From the NCBI GenBank assembly GCA_018292915.2, contig JACVVK020000341.1, forward strand, positions 189,001-253,000: a stretch of DNA of 64,000 nt. Reading direction: 5' to 3'. Positions within the stretch are counted from its first letter, which is position 1, and every line of letters begins with the position of its first letter. Of this stretch, positions 14,341 through 28,174 are shown piece after piece. Position numbers and translations under genes: made by a program. The DNA comes from Batillaria attramentaria. Its lineage: Eukaryota; Mollusca; Gastropoda; Batillariidae. Under the pieces are notes generated by a model. The model was not told the DNA's origin. It was given only the letters and a program-made list of their open reading frames with translations, and did not search any database.

Positions 14341-16312
14341 CACACACATGAATATAAAATAAAACCCTACCTTCTCCACTGTGCTAATGTGCCACTCGCG
14401 GAACTTGGTGCACAAGTCTTGTCGCTGTGATGGGGACAGCCGGGGATTCAAGGCAGCTAACCTCCACAGGGCCACGATCTCCTCACACAGACTGGCTGCG
14501 GCATGCTGGGTAGCGCTGGCTGAGCTGTTGTTGCTGCGACTGAGGTGCATGCTGTTGTTGTTGTTGGTGGATGCCTTCGTCACAAACCACCAGATCAAGA
14601 TCTGCAAGTATAAATATGGGAACAAGTTGAGAGGAGCTCTTCAAAAGGTTACGACAAAGTTACAGAAAAAGCATGTACGTTCTTCTCCTCTCCAGTTTAC
14701 TGTGGAGATGACAGCAATAGTGATGACCTTGCGTAAGAAGAAAACCTCTATCCACATGCAGTCCAGGTGCACGACAGACAGAATGTCCACAGTCATTTCA
14801 TAAAAAGTACGAAGTACCATCGCCGTAAGTGATCAACACTTACTTACCAACAGACAGTAGACGTTATCAACTGTCAACATGAATTCTGCACTCATCTGGC
14901 AACGTCATCACCATAGTGACACTAACCTGTTCACACTGCATGACCTCATCCGTGAGGATTTCCAGTAACGGGATGGAGTTGCTGTCAGTGCGGCGGAACA
15001 TCTCCCGGACGATCGACAGGAGATTCCACATGCCCTCCGGCTCACGACCTCTAAGGGGTCGCAAAAGGCTCTGCCACTCGGCGGCTGCAGGTGGAGCACT
15101 GGCTGACAGGTAGTTGACATCACTGGGAGACAGAAAACATTGTAAGTGACAACCATCATGATTATCTACCACCTATTAGTATCGCAGACAAAACAGCAGA
15201 AGCTTCACTTAGATTTGTACAGTTTGCTATTATCAAAGGAAATAGTCCCTGGATCCCTGAACATTCACTATTGGCTAACCCTTTCTATACTGACGTTGCC
15301 ATCATACATCTAGTGCCAGCTGCCTGGATCCCGTGGTGACATTGCACCATGTGGGCCCAATGATTTTGTATTCAGGGGAAGTGTTGCTTTGATGATGTAC
15401 TTTCCTTTGACATCACCTTCAGTGGGTTGCCAACAAAACCTGACATGAGACAAAGGGAGGTGTACATGTACAATGTCAACAAACTGTGACAACTCTGTAT
15501 AATCACAGCTCAGGTAGAATGAGTTCGAGCGTTACACACTGTTGCTCAAAGCTACAGCATGAAGGAAATGGCAATGTGAAAACCCCACAAAGTAAAATCA
15601 TGTAACTGAGCTTTACCTAAAGACTATAGGAGAAGGAACACAGAATTTGACTAGAGTTTTCTTGATGTTTTCATGTAGTGTTGCTTCATCCAGACACCAC
15701 GAAGTCTGCTCGTTGGCCGAGGGGCCCGCTGTGGGGTCTGCAACACGCAAAACAAGACTGAAAATTTAGCAAGACAAACCCCACACACACAACTCCACAT
15801 TGACATGAAGCGTGCAGAACAGTAACCACAAACAGGAGCTTCTTGTGCCATTTTTTGAATAACAGGTGCTTAAACTACTACTATTTTACCACAATGAAAT
15901 GAAATCTTAAACATGACACAAGTTTGCAAAAATAACACAAAACAAAACCCCGAAAAACCCAACAACAACAACAAAAACCCAAGTAAGTAACAATGCCCCT
16001 GAAAGATGACTTTACCTGAAAATACTAGAAAACAATAATTTCTCGTATACCCCCCCCCCCCCCTCCCTCCTTCCATATCATCATCTACATCACGACCTTT
16101 TATTTCTGCAGACACTGGAACTGTGTATGCCGTATGGAGAAACTTACCTGGAGCCCCTCCCACTGTGTTCATGGCCGTTTCCTTGCATGACAGGAGTTCA
16201 TCCAGCAGGCGCTGTGCCGTAGGCAGGATCTGAAACATGCCAATCTCCTACATACTCACTTAGTAACACTCGAAATGACTAAAGTTGCATCAAGAACCTC
16301 TCACTAACATTC

Positions 16313-16370
<58 letters not shown>

Positions 16371-19300
16371 ACATATGCACAGATACCGGCGCTTGCAGTT
16401 ACCTGCTGTGGCAGCTCGCTGATGAGATACTGGGCGAATTTCTGAAGCTGATCCCTCTTGAGCTGAGACAGGGACTCCGATACAGGAGCCCGCAATGTCA
16501 CACATGCACCCTATTGGACAAACAACAACAAAAACAATTATTGTAGTTACAAGGAAGCAAAAACTAAACATAATAAATAAACAAAGTAGATCATCATCAA
16601 TATCTGCCTACTATCAAAAATACAGAGCCATGAACATTTCCAAATCTATCCAACAGTGCATGCAGGCAGAGCAGCAAGAAATGTGTTAACGCACCCGAAC
16701 TGTAACGTCAAATTTGCCGGCAATGAAACTGACACAGGCTACCCTGCTAACAATAAGACTGACAACAAAGTGCATACCTGGTGAATGCGGAAAAGGCACA
16801 AGGCCACAATATGGCCGGCAATGAAACTGACACAGGCTAGCCTGCTAACAATAAGACTGACAACAAAGTGCATACCTGGTGAATGCGGAAAAGGCACAAG
16901 GCCACAATATGGCCGGCAATGAAACTGACACAGGCTACCCTGCTAACAATAAGACTGACAACAAAGTGCATACCTGGTGAATGCGGAAAAGGCACAAGGC
17001 CACAATATGGCAGCACCAGGAGGGGGAACTGTTACAGCTGCAGGAACAGGAGGAGATGCGGCGGCGATCGAAGACCACGGCCACATTGTAGCTACCCTTC
17101 CCCTGCACCTGGTTAAAGTTCTGTGGTGCCACCACAGTTGCACTCAGGTGGAATCCTGCACACAAAATGCAACATGCACGGTGCAGGTTAAAAAAAAAAA
17201 TTTAAAAAAAAACTCGAGACAAAGGCTCACAATTTCTTCTCCAAATCTGTGTTAGATCAGTTCTACGCTCCAAGCTTGCTATCTCTAAATAATGATCAAG
17301 TTAAACATGTTCAGGAAATTTCACTAAATGTGTCGGTTCCTCACCAATCTGCAGCGCATCCTTAACAGCTCTGTTCTTGTAGAGGTGCTCTCCCTTGGTG
17401 AACTCATCAGCACTTCCATTGGCCAGACAGGAATACAACCTACAGGTACAAAATAGCCCACAACTCCATCACACCAAATGGTCCCAATGTTTGTCTATAA
17501 TAACAATTTTCTGTTTTATACATGGACTGATGGAGCGGTCAGTTAAGTCAGCAATGTGAGAGGTCAGGTTTGAGTCCCACTTGGGGGAAAGAATTTTGCT
17601 TTCTCGTGTGTAACAAACTTCCAAAACTTAAATTGCTGAGCTGGCCCTTCGCAACATGCAATTGTTTTGTTCATGTCTAGTGTCTGAGACTAGTGAGAGA
17701 ATGCGTGTGATTTACATGAGCGTGTGTGTTGGGTTTAGCTCGAGCCGCTTTCAGCCAAATAGGATACAGCGCCTATATTAATCAATTAAATGCAATAAAT
17801 GAATTATCATTATTAACTTGTTTTCCTTTCAATTGTTTGCTTTTGACTGGGCAGAGGTTGGCGGGTGGGTCGTGCAGCGTCGTTTGGGATATATGCATGT
17901 TTTTCAACTGTAATGCAGAGAAAGTATCATTACTGTGACAGATGGGTAATCTTATATATAATACTAAATTATGTTGAACTGAATTCTGCATTAGCCACAT
18001 GCACACATTTGATTATAAATGTAATGACTTATTGATGTAGATCGCAGGCAAGAAATAAACTAAAATCTCCACAAGATGCGAGGATCAGCTCAAGCAGAAA
18101 TTAACAACAGCAGTCCTAGTACAGTCCTAGGTTCCTCCTTCGCAAGAATTTCAAAATATTGCAACTGCAAGTATAAATTTGATGCATCACTCTAAGTAAA
18201 CATTATCTAAATACAAAGGAAGAAACCCCAAATGACAATGTTTAGATTTAATCCAGCAAATCTTTAAAAATAAAAAATTTAAGCAAAACCAAATAGACAA
18301 AAACCAGCACTGCCTGAAACAATATGTATTAAAAAAGTTGCTAAAGTTCAAGATCTTTAAGTACAGTCAATAAGTCAATTACCTGATGTCCTCTTCATTT
18401 TCTGGAAAGCTCCAAAAGGCAATGCGTAACTGAAGTTGCTCTGGGATTGGTTGAGTGAAGCGCTCAACCTCCTCAAATGGTATATTGCACGCAACTGCCT
18501 GAGCAGCTAACTCCACCAGGGGAACAACACGACCTTCTGAAAACAAGAAAGACCTTCTGCATATTTGGCATTTACATCCACACATCTTACTCAAGGGAAA
18601 ATAACTTTATTCTTCATAGCAGGAACACTAAAACAAAGCTGACAGTAGAAACGGGGCAAAAATGCAGAATCTTGTGACATCTGCATGTGTTATCGAGAAG
18701 AAAGCCTGCTCAACTTCAGCAAGAAGTATCACACACTTCTAAGTCTTCGTTTTACATAAGTGCTTAGTTTTGTAGGCTTCGTCATGTACTAATTAGCATT
18801 TTTTTCCCCTCACAAAATACTGCAAAAATCTGCTCTGATATGAAGTAGCTGAAAGTACACCTAAAGTTTTCTCTCTGCCTGCTAGCATCTCTCACCATGC
18901 TTCATCCAAACACAGCATTTTACCTCCAGTCAAGAGAGGGTAAAGAGTGCCACTGACGTGCCAAACTAAAGCAGCAAATGCAAACAAGCCGAACAATGTG
19001 AACAGTCAATCCCTCAAACTGGGACAGGCAGCAGCGCTGCGACCTCACGACCCAAAAGGTTTACATAGGTCTGTTGATTGTTGCATTGTTCTGAGCAAAG
19101 TTATTTTTAGCTTCTTGACCTACTTTCCAGTTGGACAGGATCGCCTGCCTTCTCTGCCTCTTTCTCCCATCCGATGTATGTTGAAGCCACAGTGACTGAG
19201 AGAGCCACACTGATTCCTTTCCTTCACTATCCATAACTGCACTCAAACTAATTAAATATGATGCTGACTGCAACTCAATCTTTTGAAGCCACTGTGAGAT

Positions 19301-19836
19301 CTTAGCGGTGTATTAGCTACCTCAAAAGAATATTTCCTCTACGTTCTCGAAAATATGAAGATGCGGGTACACAGCTTTTCAACAGTGGCAAATCCTCACC
19401 AGGCGATGAAAAAATCCACGATCGTCACAAAAGCGAAATAGCCGTGGCTAATGAAAGGTGTTTTGTGACGACACGGTACTGTATCAGCTGGATCGATATC
19501 CCCCTCCCCCCCCCTCCCTCCCAATCTTTGCTGAATATCAGCGTTTCGAAAAGACGGGTGGGCGCACTGTCCATTGACTAAAGCCTTATAAGGCGAAACA
19601 AAATAATGTGCGCGATATTAAAAAGTGACTATTATGTGTAAAACTGTAAGAAAATACCCACCAGAAGGTTGAAAAGCCTGCAAGATCTGCCCTCCATTTT
19701 GTCTCTTCCACCCTCTCCAGTTGTTGCACAGCTCAGGTTCGCTTCCCCACGAACAAAGCGAGTCTTCTTCAAATCGATCACTGTCTTCGAACGAAAATCT
19801 GTCTCCCTCATATTCCCATTCAAACATCAAGTCCAT
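849..19836 (-). CDS. ZSWIM8: ZSWIM8 (Dora/EBAX-1) ubiquitin-ligase substrate receptor, 3' end off window
   Basis: ZSWIM8 is a SWIM-finger substrate receptor of a cullin-RING ubiquitin ligase, known for destroying Argonaute during target-directed microRNA decay. Coding exons in transcript order: 19836-19662, 18536-18383, 17439-17345, 17155-16974, 16510-16403, 16229-16148, 15737-15617, 15122-14927, 14601-14371, 14210-13266, 13051-12907, 12544-12369, 11320-11134, 10764-10711, 10466-10342, 8174-7696, 7424-7321, 7044-6855, 6589-6503, 6314-6031, 5358-5168, 4875-4618, 4339-4061, 3830-3470, 2870-2664, 1026-849. They sum to 5594 nt and every junction phase agrees. Family-typical stretches include MDLMFEWE, FSFEDSDRFEEDSLCSW, LRIAFWSFPENEEDIR, KFAQYLISELPQQ, LRPLRGREPEG, AMEIGSAA and LTPPEVASLADRAS. 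The start chosen is the ATG at 19836 (A at -3, G at +4), which matches the family's MELMF start; an upstream in-frame ATG at 19935 is less likely. About 70 C-terminal residues are missing. Donors at 6502 and 4060 (GTTGG) are weak. Confidence 0.94.
1089..2490. mobile_element. Inverted-repeat-ended element with internal ~320-bp dimeric repeats
   Basis: The element has TGGCTCCCTTGTG at 1109 and its reverse complement ending at 2485. The interior is several diverged copies of a two-part unit built on CTTGACCTTGAGTCAAGGTC, CAATGTCTATCA, AAGTTTGGTGCCTCTGCT and TTTGTAGATTCTGAGAAAAT, then a (CA)n tract and CATAGACTCCCTTTGTTACA. A short relative lies at 47771-48003 in an EFA6 intron. No protein is encoded, so it is probably a non-autonomous DNA element. 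It fills most of the intron between ZSWIM8 exons 25 and 26. Confidence 0.7.
2949..3065. repeat. Two-copy tandem repeat (~60 bp)
   Basis: Two adjacent copies contain GTACCACTACAA, AAGCCACC, GTAGAATATGACCACACA and CAGTACC, in the ZSWIM8 intron between exons 24 and 25. It does not reach an exon. Confidence 0.75.
5413..5818 (+). mobile_element. tRNA-headed SINE, full-length copy
   Basis: The head carries a pol III A-box-like TGGTCTAGTGGTTAAGAG near 5425 and a B-box-like GTTTGAGTCC at 5471-5480. A long body follows (CTTTGGAAATGTTCAGCCCA, GAGCTGACCCTTCGCACCAC). The tail reads GGTAAAGCGCCTATACAATA and ends in an ATT repeat. Other copies lie at 17525-17790, 38545-38965 (minus) and 63815-64000. This copy is in the ZSWIM8 intron upstream of exon 21. 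Confidence 0.85.
7696..8174 (-). CDS. ZSWIM8: ZSWIM8 exon 16 with poly-Ala and His-Pro tracts
   Basis: The exon begins IMDKLLDKE, matching the family's ILDKLLDRE. It continues through an alanine run, an alternating His-Pro tract and Ser/Gly-rich sequence, and ends KTTYSLRYN with a split codon. The low-complexity tracts are probably disordered linker. The intron upstream of it (8175-10341) holds the 1.9-kb inverted-repeat element. Confidence 0.9.
8205..10079. mobile_element. 1.9-kb non-autonomous element with perfect inverted ends
   Basis: The left end CAGGGATTCACATCC (8205) is exactly inverted at the right end (10065-10079). Both ends are flanked by AATATT, which is its own reverse complement, so target duplication and inverted repeat cannot be separated. 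Subterminal GGACAAATGTCC palindromes and variants occur near both ends. The core is unusually CpG-rich for the window and has two diverged ~185-bp tandem units (8690 and 8876) sharing GATCGTTTCT and ACCGGATTTTCCC. No transposase is visible. It sits in the ZSWIM8 intron between exons 15 and 16. Confidence 0.82.
9060..9235 (+). repeat. Dispersed repeat fragment related to 55650 and 63205
   Basis: Inside the 1.9-kb element, CAGGGATTAAGATCTTCCAC, GGATTTCCACCTTTGGCTAA and CTGAAGCACTTAAACTGAAT resemble parts of the repeats at 55650-55931 and 63205-63610. This suggests a nested insertion or shared descent. Confidence 0.6.
11412..11719. repeat. 77-bp tandem repeat, four copies
   Basis: Four nearly identical units start CCTACTGCTCCACACACTG at 11412, 11489, 11566 and 11643. 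They are intronic in ZSWIM8 (between exons 12 and 13) and do not touch an exon. The rest of this intron (to 12368) shows no feature beyond A/T-rich sequence. Confidence 0.95.
13266..14210 (-). CDS. ZSWIM8: ZSWIM8 exon 10, long disordered acidic/serine-rich segment
   Basis: This is the longest exon (315 codons). It opens with VRKARNSSSG and contains a recognisable family block (FSGCKPAIEACQLTWEDYPI, PGVTYSS). It then becomes low-complexity, rich in Ser, Asp, Glu and Gly, and ends in NLFSGLKKMDNVQE, matching the family's DLFAGLKPLE block. The same region is poorly conserved and disordered in vertebrate ZSWIM8. Both flanking junctions are phase 0, so skipping it would keep the frame. Confidence 0.9.
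16313..16368. repeat. (GT)n microsatellite
   Basis: An uninterrupted GT run just downstream of the ZSWIM8 exon 5 donor (16402) in transcript direction. In the sense direction it is a CA tract, a common splicing-regulator binding sequence. Confidence 0.95.
16716..17009 (-). repeat. 98-bp tandem repeat copying the ZSWIM8 exon-4 donor, three copies
   Basis: Units start GCCGGCAATGAAACTGACAC at 16716, 16814 and 16912, spaced exactly 98 bp. Each carries, in the sense strand, the last ~37 nt of exon 4 (ending in the codons for RIHQ) followed by the donor GTATGC. The copy with the highest coordinates is the real exon end (donor after 16974). The period is not a multiple of three, so use of a downstream copy would shift the frame. 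Confidence 0.95.
16974..17155 (-). CDS. ZSWIM8: ZSWIM8 exon 4, SWIM zinc finger
   Basis: This exon reads GFHLSATVVAPQ, then a linker, then YNVAVVFDRRR, then the SWIM finger, and ends IVALCLFRIHQ. The finger has the CxC...CxH pattern: the CSC pair lies in SSCSCSC and the CxH is the CCH of SWCCH. The family uses this domain for zinc binding and probably substrate or RNA-protein contact. The 3' end of the exon and its donor are tandemly copied downstream (see the 98-bp repeat). Confidence 0.92.
17525..17790 (+). mobile_element. Degenerate SINE, same family as 5413-5818
   Basis: A diverged copy retaining GAGAGGTCAGGTTTGAGTCC, GAGCTGGCCCTTCGCA, GAGAGAATGCGTGTGATTTA and the tail CAGCGCCTATATTAATCA. 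The middle is shortened relative to the full copy. It lies in the ZSWIM8 intron between exons 2 and 3. Confidence 0.8.
18537..19661. other. ZSWIM8 intron 1, no clear feature
   Basis: No exon, RNA gene or clear repeat was seen here apart from a short C-rich run near 19500. Confidence 0.6.
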
Positions 19837-20196
19837 GATGTTTGGAGGGACGAGCGAGATGCGACACGGCAGGACTCGCCACTTTTCTGTTCGGTTCAGG
19901 TCGCCGACTTTCGCAGCAGACAGAGCTCTGCTCAAAAATTACCAAGTAACAGAAGATTCACAGTTCTCCATCTTCAAATGGCAATAAATATGGCTACAAT
20001 TAATACATGTACCTATCCAGGCAATTTTGTTTGTGATCTAAGCCCTACACGTTACCAAAATCATGTATTTGTTACGAGTTTTGACGTTCAATTGTTCACT
20101 TTGACTGTACAATAACATAACTTCGGGTGTGTCCGTAACCATTCGGGATTGTCCGGTTCCGGAAGTATGTGTGCCACGAGAACTTGCGTGACAATT
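19837..20196. promoter_or_regulatory. Bidirectional promoter between ZSWIM8 and RPS14
   Basis: About 360 bp separate the ZSWIM8 start codon (minus) from the inferred RPS14 transcription start (plus), so both promoters must lie here. An ETS-type CCGGAAGT is at 20159-20166, and GTTCCGGAAG makes it partly palindromic. No TATA box sits at a convincing distance. The ETS role is inferred from its frequency in metazoan housekeeping promoters. Confidence 0.7.
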
Positions 20197-20224
20197 CCTT
20201 TTCCGGTTTCCACTTTGAGGAGAG
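20197..20224 (+). other. RPS14: RPS14 5'UTR exon with TOP-like start
   Basis: A pyrimidine tract CCTTTTCC begins near 20197, as expected for the 5' terminal oligopyrimidine motif of ribosomal protein mRNAs. GAGAG then precedes a GTGTGT donor. The exact start and donor are inferred. The following intron ends at TATTTTCAG, one base before the ATG. Confidence 0.6.
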
Positions 20225-20610
20225 GTGTGTGTTTATATTTCACTCTGTCAAATCTGTTATTTTCGTTGCCATCCTTTGCTTTGCCGTCTTTACTGGTACA
20301 TCAGACGTTTTTAAATTTAATATATGTGCGTGGTAAAACCCCATTTTGCTGCGTTTTTACGAGTTAGCCCTTGTCCATATCGTCTGTTCATGAGCGGTTT
20401 CGGCAGCATTTCGAGATATTGCATAGGACATTTCGTTGAAAACCGTCTCAAGCATTACCTTTTATTATCCAATAGTAAGACTATAAAAACACGATCGTCG
20501 ATCGTACAGGTTATGCTCATAGTAGGTATTAGGTATGTCTTATTTTTTTTCAGTAATAACCCGAAAGAAGTGTGACTAATGATGATCGTAGGAATTGTTC
20601 TATTTTCAGA

Positions 20611-22889
<2,279 letters not shown>

Positions 22890-22920
22890 ACTATTTACAC
22901 ATCTTAGTTTTCCCATGGGG

Positions 22921-22926
22921 AATAAA
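22921..22926 (+). terminator. RPS14: RPS14 polyadenylation signal
   Basis: AATAAA begins 32 nt after the stop codon, giving the very short 3'UTR typical of ribosomal protein genes. Cleavage probably occurs near 22937-22945, where a genomic A run also lies. Confidence 0.85.
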
Positions 22927-22939
22927 CAGCCATTTAAAA

Positions 22940-23945
22940 AAAAAAACACAAAGAACACGCTGTTGTCTGGTTTGTTTGAGTACTCTTCTCTCTCTGTGAT
23001 GCCAGACTTGCTTGGTTTGGGTTGGACTATCTGAGTTTTTATCTCACACATGCATCAGCAACGAAAAACTCAAAGAACTTGTTTGCATTCCGCATCTTAT
23101 TAAATTCCACAAGCAACACATGAAACTGAACATGTACAAAGCCTTGTGCTAAGAATAATCTATTTTCTATGGTTAGCAGCAGCAAAAATGTTTTGGACAA
23201 TAAAATAGACAAAAAGTATCAAAAGCATTCCATTTGACTTGAGACAACAAATTTGTTGCATGTTTCTGTGAGTTTTGTGAAGAGTGCACAACATTAAAGC
23301 TTTAGCTGTTGAAGTCTATGCACATGTACCTGTAAAAACACGCCTAAGTAACACATGGTTGGGCAAAGATGTGCACAGACTGTTAAACTGTTCTTCCACA
23401 TCTCTTTGTTGTGTCACAGCTGAGTCAACCAAAACGGGGGGAAGGGGTAAATTTGAGTATAATACTACTACTATATTACCCTTTTATATATATTAGATTT
23501 GACACCATTGCTGTACAGATGTGGTATTACATTTAAAACATTGCAAATAAACTCTGAGACAAGATACAAAGATAAAGTTGCACAACTCTGTAAACCACTT
23601 CTCGAGCCACTGTTAAAACTGTACAGGTATGTAGTCATTTTCATGTTGAGCAATAATCAAAATGTAATTGCATTTTTTTAAAACTTACACATTCAACAAA
23701 TTTTGATTCCACATTTGCTCAGTAATGTACAATATCACATCAGTTTATAACCCCCGTCTTCCCCCCCCCCCAGGACAAACAATAGTGAAAAAATCTGGCA
23801 TAGCGCAAAATGTCACAGTGTAAAGCACGACTTGCTGTTAGAGACAGTAAAACCTAACCATGCAAGCAAAGTAACCACTGCAGGCTAGCGGAAATGTGCG
23901 GGGCAAAACGAACAAGATGGTGGTGGTAGGCCTGCAGTATTTTGA
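22940..23945. other. Tail-to-tail spacer, possible EFA6 3'UTR
   Basis: No protein-coding sequence was seen. If the candidate distal exon at 23946-24003 is real, this would be its 3'UTR on the minus strand. No canonical AATAAA in that orientation was found. A C run lies at about 23761-23773. Confidence 0.45.
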
Positions 23946-24003
23946 TCAGAGGTATGTGTCCTCTGTCTCCTCCGCAATCAGATCCTCGCCCATTGTTGGA
24001 ATC
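23946..24003 (-). CDS. PSD: Candidate distal alternative last exon of EFA6
   Basis: In the sense strand, TTCTTTGCAG precedes 58 nt ending in TGA. EFA6 exon 10 has an internal donor ATAG|GTACAG after 35861, at phase 2. Joining that donor here continues the frame: the split codon gives Arg, then IPTMGEDLIAEETEDTYL and stop. The acidic tail looks protein-like, and the acceptor, phase and stop are mutually consistent. It would need an 11.9-kb intron. I do not recognise this tail from known family members. Confidence 0.5.
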
Positions 24004-27000
24004 CTGCAAAGAAGGTAAATGCGCTTCAGAGGAATGACACAGACACTGACACAATACTATGATGGATGACGTGTTCACTCACTCCATTCACACAGTGAGG
24101 ACTATGCTTTAAGGATCTGCAAGCGATTCCAACAAAAAGACTGGAGGGTAATTTTGTTTGTTTCTGTAATCTTCACAGTGCACAGACAATTCTGGTAGCA
24201 TTACACTTTCCAGCGCTCCATAAACCCCTCCGGTTGAGCTTGTTCAGTGACAGTGTCTTTTTTGCATGCTGAATGTGAAACATCACAAGGGTGGTGCTGG
24301 GTGAGAAGGCTAGGGAAAGAAACAGCAGTGTTGCTCATTTGGTGTTTAAGCACACACTAAGGTTAAAAAAAAAGCTTTTTGTTGAAATAGCAGATCTTTA
24401 AAGACAGGTTAGCTGACCTTCATACTGTTGGAGAGAGGGGTGCCCTTCCTGGCATGTCCCATGAAAACGTTAATATAAAGGGCCTTCATTTACTTTATTA
24501 TTTTAACCTTTATAACTTCTAGAGTGTTAAAAATGTGTTATTTAAACTATTGCAATGTTTTTAACTTCATGATCCTCTCAATAGTCTACTGGTCTGTGAA
24601 CAGACTATTTGTAAGCCATATACTCTACAGATGATAATGAACACAAAATACTCAAACTTGAACAGTATAACCATAAATGGTATTGCTGCAGTTATTTGCA
24701 GGAATACACAAAACCAAAAATTAGGTGTGGATACTCCTAAACATTTATGAAAATAAATTATACATAACACAAACACATTCATGTACCCATGTTTTCAAAC
24801 CATAATCAGAAGGCCTAGCCTATGAATATGATTATTGATACAAACACTGAAACAGGCAAGCACAAATTGTCTGGTCTACATCACACACACTTTCATCCAC
24901 TACGGAAAAGGGTTTAGCACCAGGCAAATAATTTAGGACAGGGATAACATAAATAAACTCAAATGTATACAAACAAATCAAAGGAACCAGTCAGTTGAAT
25001 TGAAATAAACTTGCATGCATACTGAAAACAAAATGATGAAAAAAGCACATGCAAATCATTCTAAAACTAAACCAGATTATCTTGGAACTACAGAAATCCC
25101 GCAGTGATGTATCCCTCATGTCAACAGCAGTTGTGCGACAAAACATTGCAGTGATGCATCGACCAATAACCAGTTCCTTCATCCTTGAGTGATCCCTGCT
25201 TTCGTGTCACATACACATGCACAGTCTTGTGAGCTTGGTGTACTGTGCACGTGCGACATGGCATGAGCGAATCACTTCTCTTAATAGTATAACACTAGGG
25301 TGCTGTTTTCTATTCATAGCTTGATAAATGTTTCAGAGGTTCATATTCAGTTAGGAGTAAACCTTTTTTTGAACATGTATGTGATTGGCAGCTGTGAGAT
25401 TTGTTCATGCTTAATAAGTGAACGATGTGAGTGTCTTGTTTAGAATGAGCAAATGATGAATTGCCTATAATCACACTTGCAATACACAGTAGCTGATGTA
25501 TGAGACAAGGTACAAGTTCGGCAAAGTGTAAGACCAACAGAGACAAGCATGGAATCCTCCGGGGCCGAGCGCTGCTTTGCAACAAAATTCCCCAGACCAA
25601 AGACAAGCTGAGTGCACTGTAAGGGAAGGACCAAGCAAGGGTATACCCAAGCAAACAGGAATGGATCAGATGTTTTCACAGAACTATCATGACATGGCCG
25701 AAATCTCTTTCAGTTTTGGGTTTCTGAAAATACATCTAAGATATCAGGCTTGTCTCTGTAGATCTGGTATGATTTCACATCACAAACAGCCCTGCTGCGT
25801 TTGATACCTTCAGACTTTGCACCACACTTTTTCTTTTTTTAACCCTGCTAGTGCTGAGCCCAGAATATTCCCCACTACCTCTATGGCTTTTTCCACATAC
25901 GACAAATTAATTCAGCAAGATCAGGGTTAAGCAAACTCCAAATTTCCCCGAGGAGAAGCAACCCAAAGTTTCTGGAAAGGACAATACATGAATCTTGTGA
26001 CTGTAAGATGGTGTTCATAGTTATGAATCATCTCCCACAGCAGGTATTATTATTTGTTACATTTACTGAATTAGAAAATACACACTAGCATTGGAAATTA
26101 CATGAAGGTCATGACTGACATTGTTACGTCCTGAATAGTGAACATATATATATATGTAATTTTGTCAGAATAACAATGCAAACTTAGTTCAGATGGAATA
26201 TTGAAGAGTCGAGTCACACAATATAAGAAATGCATGCTGGCCACATCAGCTGAAACAAACAAATAACCATACTTACCACTAGATCTCAGACGCACAGTAA
26301 AAGAGAGTATATACCCACCACCAAACGCCAATAAAAAGTTTTAGAGAATTCTGGGGACTGATTTAGGTAAAACCGTGATACACATTTTCTCTTTCAGATG
26401 TGTACAGATCTTAAATATCAGTTGATGTAAATTTTATGAGCAGTCACCTGCCAAACGTCCATCCAGACGAAATTGAAATTGTTGCACAGCTATCACAGCT
26501 ATCACAGCTGTACGTGCTGTTTCAAGGTGATCTGTGTTGACAGTTTCCCACAGACAGAAAGTGTGGATGCCATCAGTTATTTTGTTTTGAATCCGACAGA
26601 AAGTGAATTGTAGTTGGTATGTAGTGCTGAGGGTAATCGGGTGGCATAAATATTGCCAGTGATTGAGTCAGCTGATGAAGGTTGCGGAAACGGGTGACCT
26701 GGTATAGGAGCTGAATGTCCCTTTCTACTGGTTTGTACAAGTCTGCTTCAAGTCATTCCTGTGTAGGTAATCTTATGCAGGCCAGGGATGAAGCCAAAAA
26801 TTATCCTCAGCCCTGAGGTAGCCTGTGGGCTTTGTACCAGAGAACAAATGATTTTTCAACTTGGTCCAAATACTGCATGTACATCCTCAATCTGAAAAAA
26901 AGGGTTTCTCATGCCAAGTCGACCCGCCAACCTCTGTAAATTTGCTGGTTACAGGAAGCGCCCAAAACCCCTTGCAACCGGAGTCCATTGACATAAGTTG

Positions 27001-28129
27001 CACAGATCATGATCATATGGGGGTAAATGATGTGTGGCCAAACAGATCTAAGGCATTTTAAGATTGTGTTCCCTATCTGGAATGCTGGAAAACTGTCATT
27101 GGGTAAAAATGTCTGAGCAAAGTTCCAAAACGTAAGGGGTGAAACATCCTGGCATTAGAGAATTTGTGTGGCGCCTCTGAATACTGATGTACTTCACACA
27201 CACTCTCTCTCTCCCCTCTTTCATTTCTGTTAGCCTGGGCAAAGCAATGAACAGCAGACACAAGGCAACGCAAACAGAAGTGGACAATGTGAAATAACAA
27301 CAAGAAGGCAAGGCTTGACATCTTCAGTATTTATCTCTGGGCTAAAATACATACATAATGAAAACAAACAAAGGAAAAAGTAGTTGGTCTCTGGGACCAA
27401 GGACACTGCCAGAAGTTGGGACCAATAGCACCACAGCCAGAGTCCACACACACAAACACCAAGTCGGCTAGAAGGAAACAGTTCGCCTCGCAACAGCATG
27501 GCTGTAAATTTCTACGGCGGTATTTACATGGAAAAAGGAAAACCAAACAATACTGACATCTACACAAAAAAAACCAAAAGAATTAGCAAACAATTCTTGG
27601 CCTAACTCAAGATTCTGTTTAGAAAATAGCAAAAGTCCCTGTGGATGGCAACAGCTGTATGTATGGTGACAGTAACTGATGAATATGTGTGGAATTTCTA
27701 TGGCAGCTCTGATACTGTGATGAAACATGTCCCTGTGTTGTGTGCAGTGCAGTGTTAACAAACTCACCACCACAGTTACTGTAAGAACAGGAAATGCAGA
27801 CGGAAAATCTAACTGGATGATGGCAATAGCGAATGCCACATGGACAAAATGAGACAACAACAAAATACCAGTACATGTACATGGTGAGCAACTGATGAAA
27901 AACAACAGAGTTCTGTTGCAAAGTACAGATCACAACGACTCTGGATGGCAGAAACATGAGTTTGTGCTGGTGATAATTAGGAGTTGTTGCTGATTTGATA
28001 TGGTCAGTTCAGTATACCAATGATTTATTTAAAACTAAAGATTAAAAATCCACTGGAACACCCATATTTCTTGCATTAACGTGCAGACCCTCTCTCTCTC
28101 TCTTACACAAACACGCACACCCCCCCACC

Positions 28130-28174
<45 letters not shown>

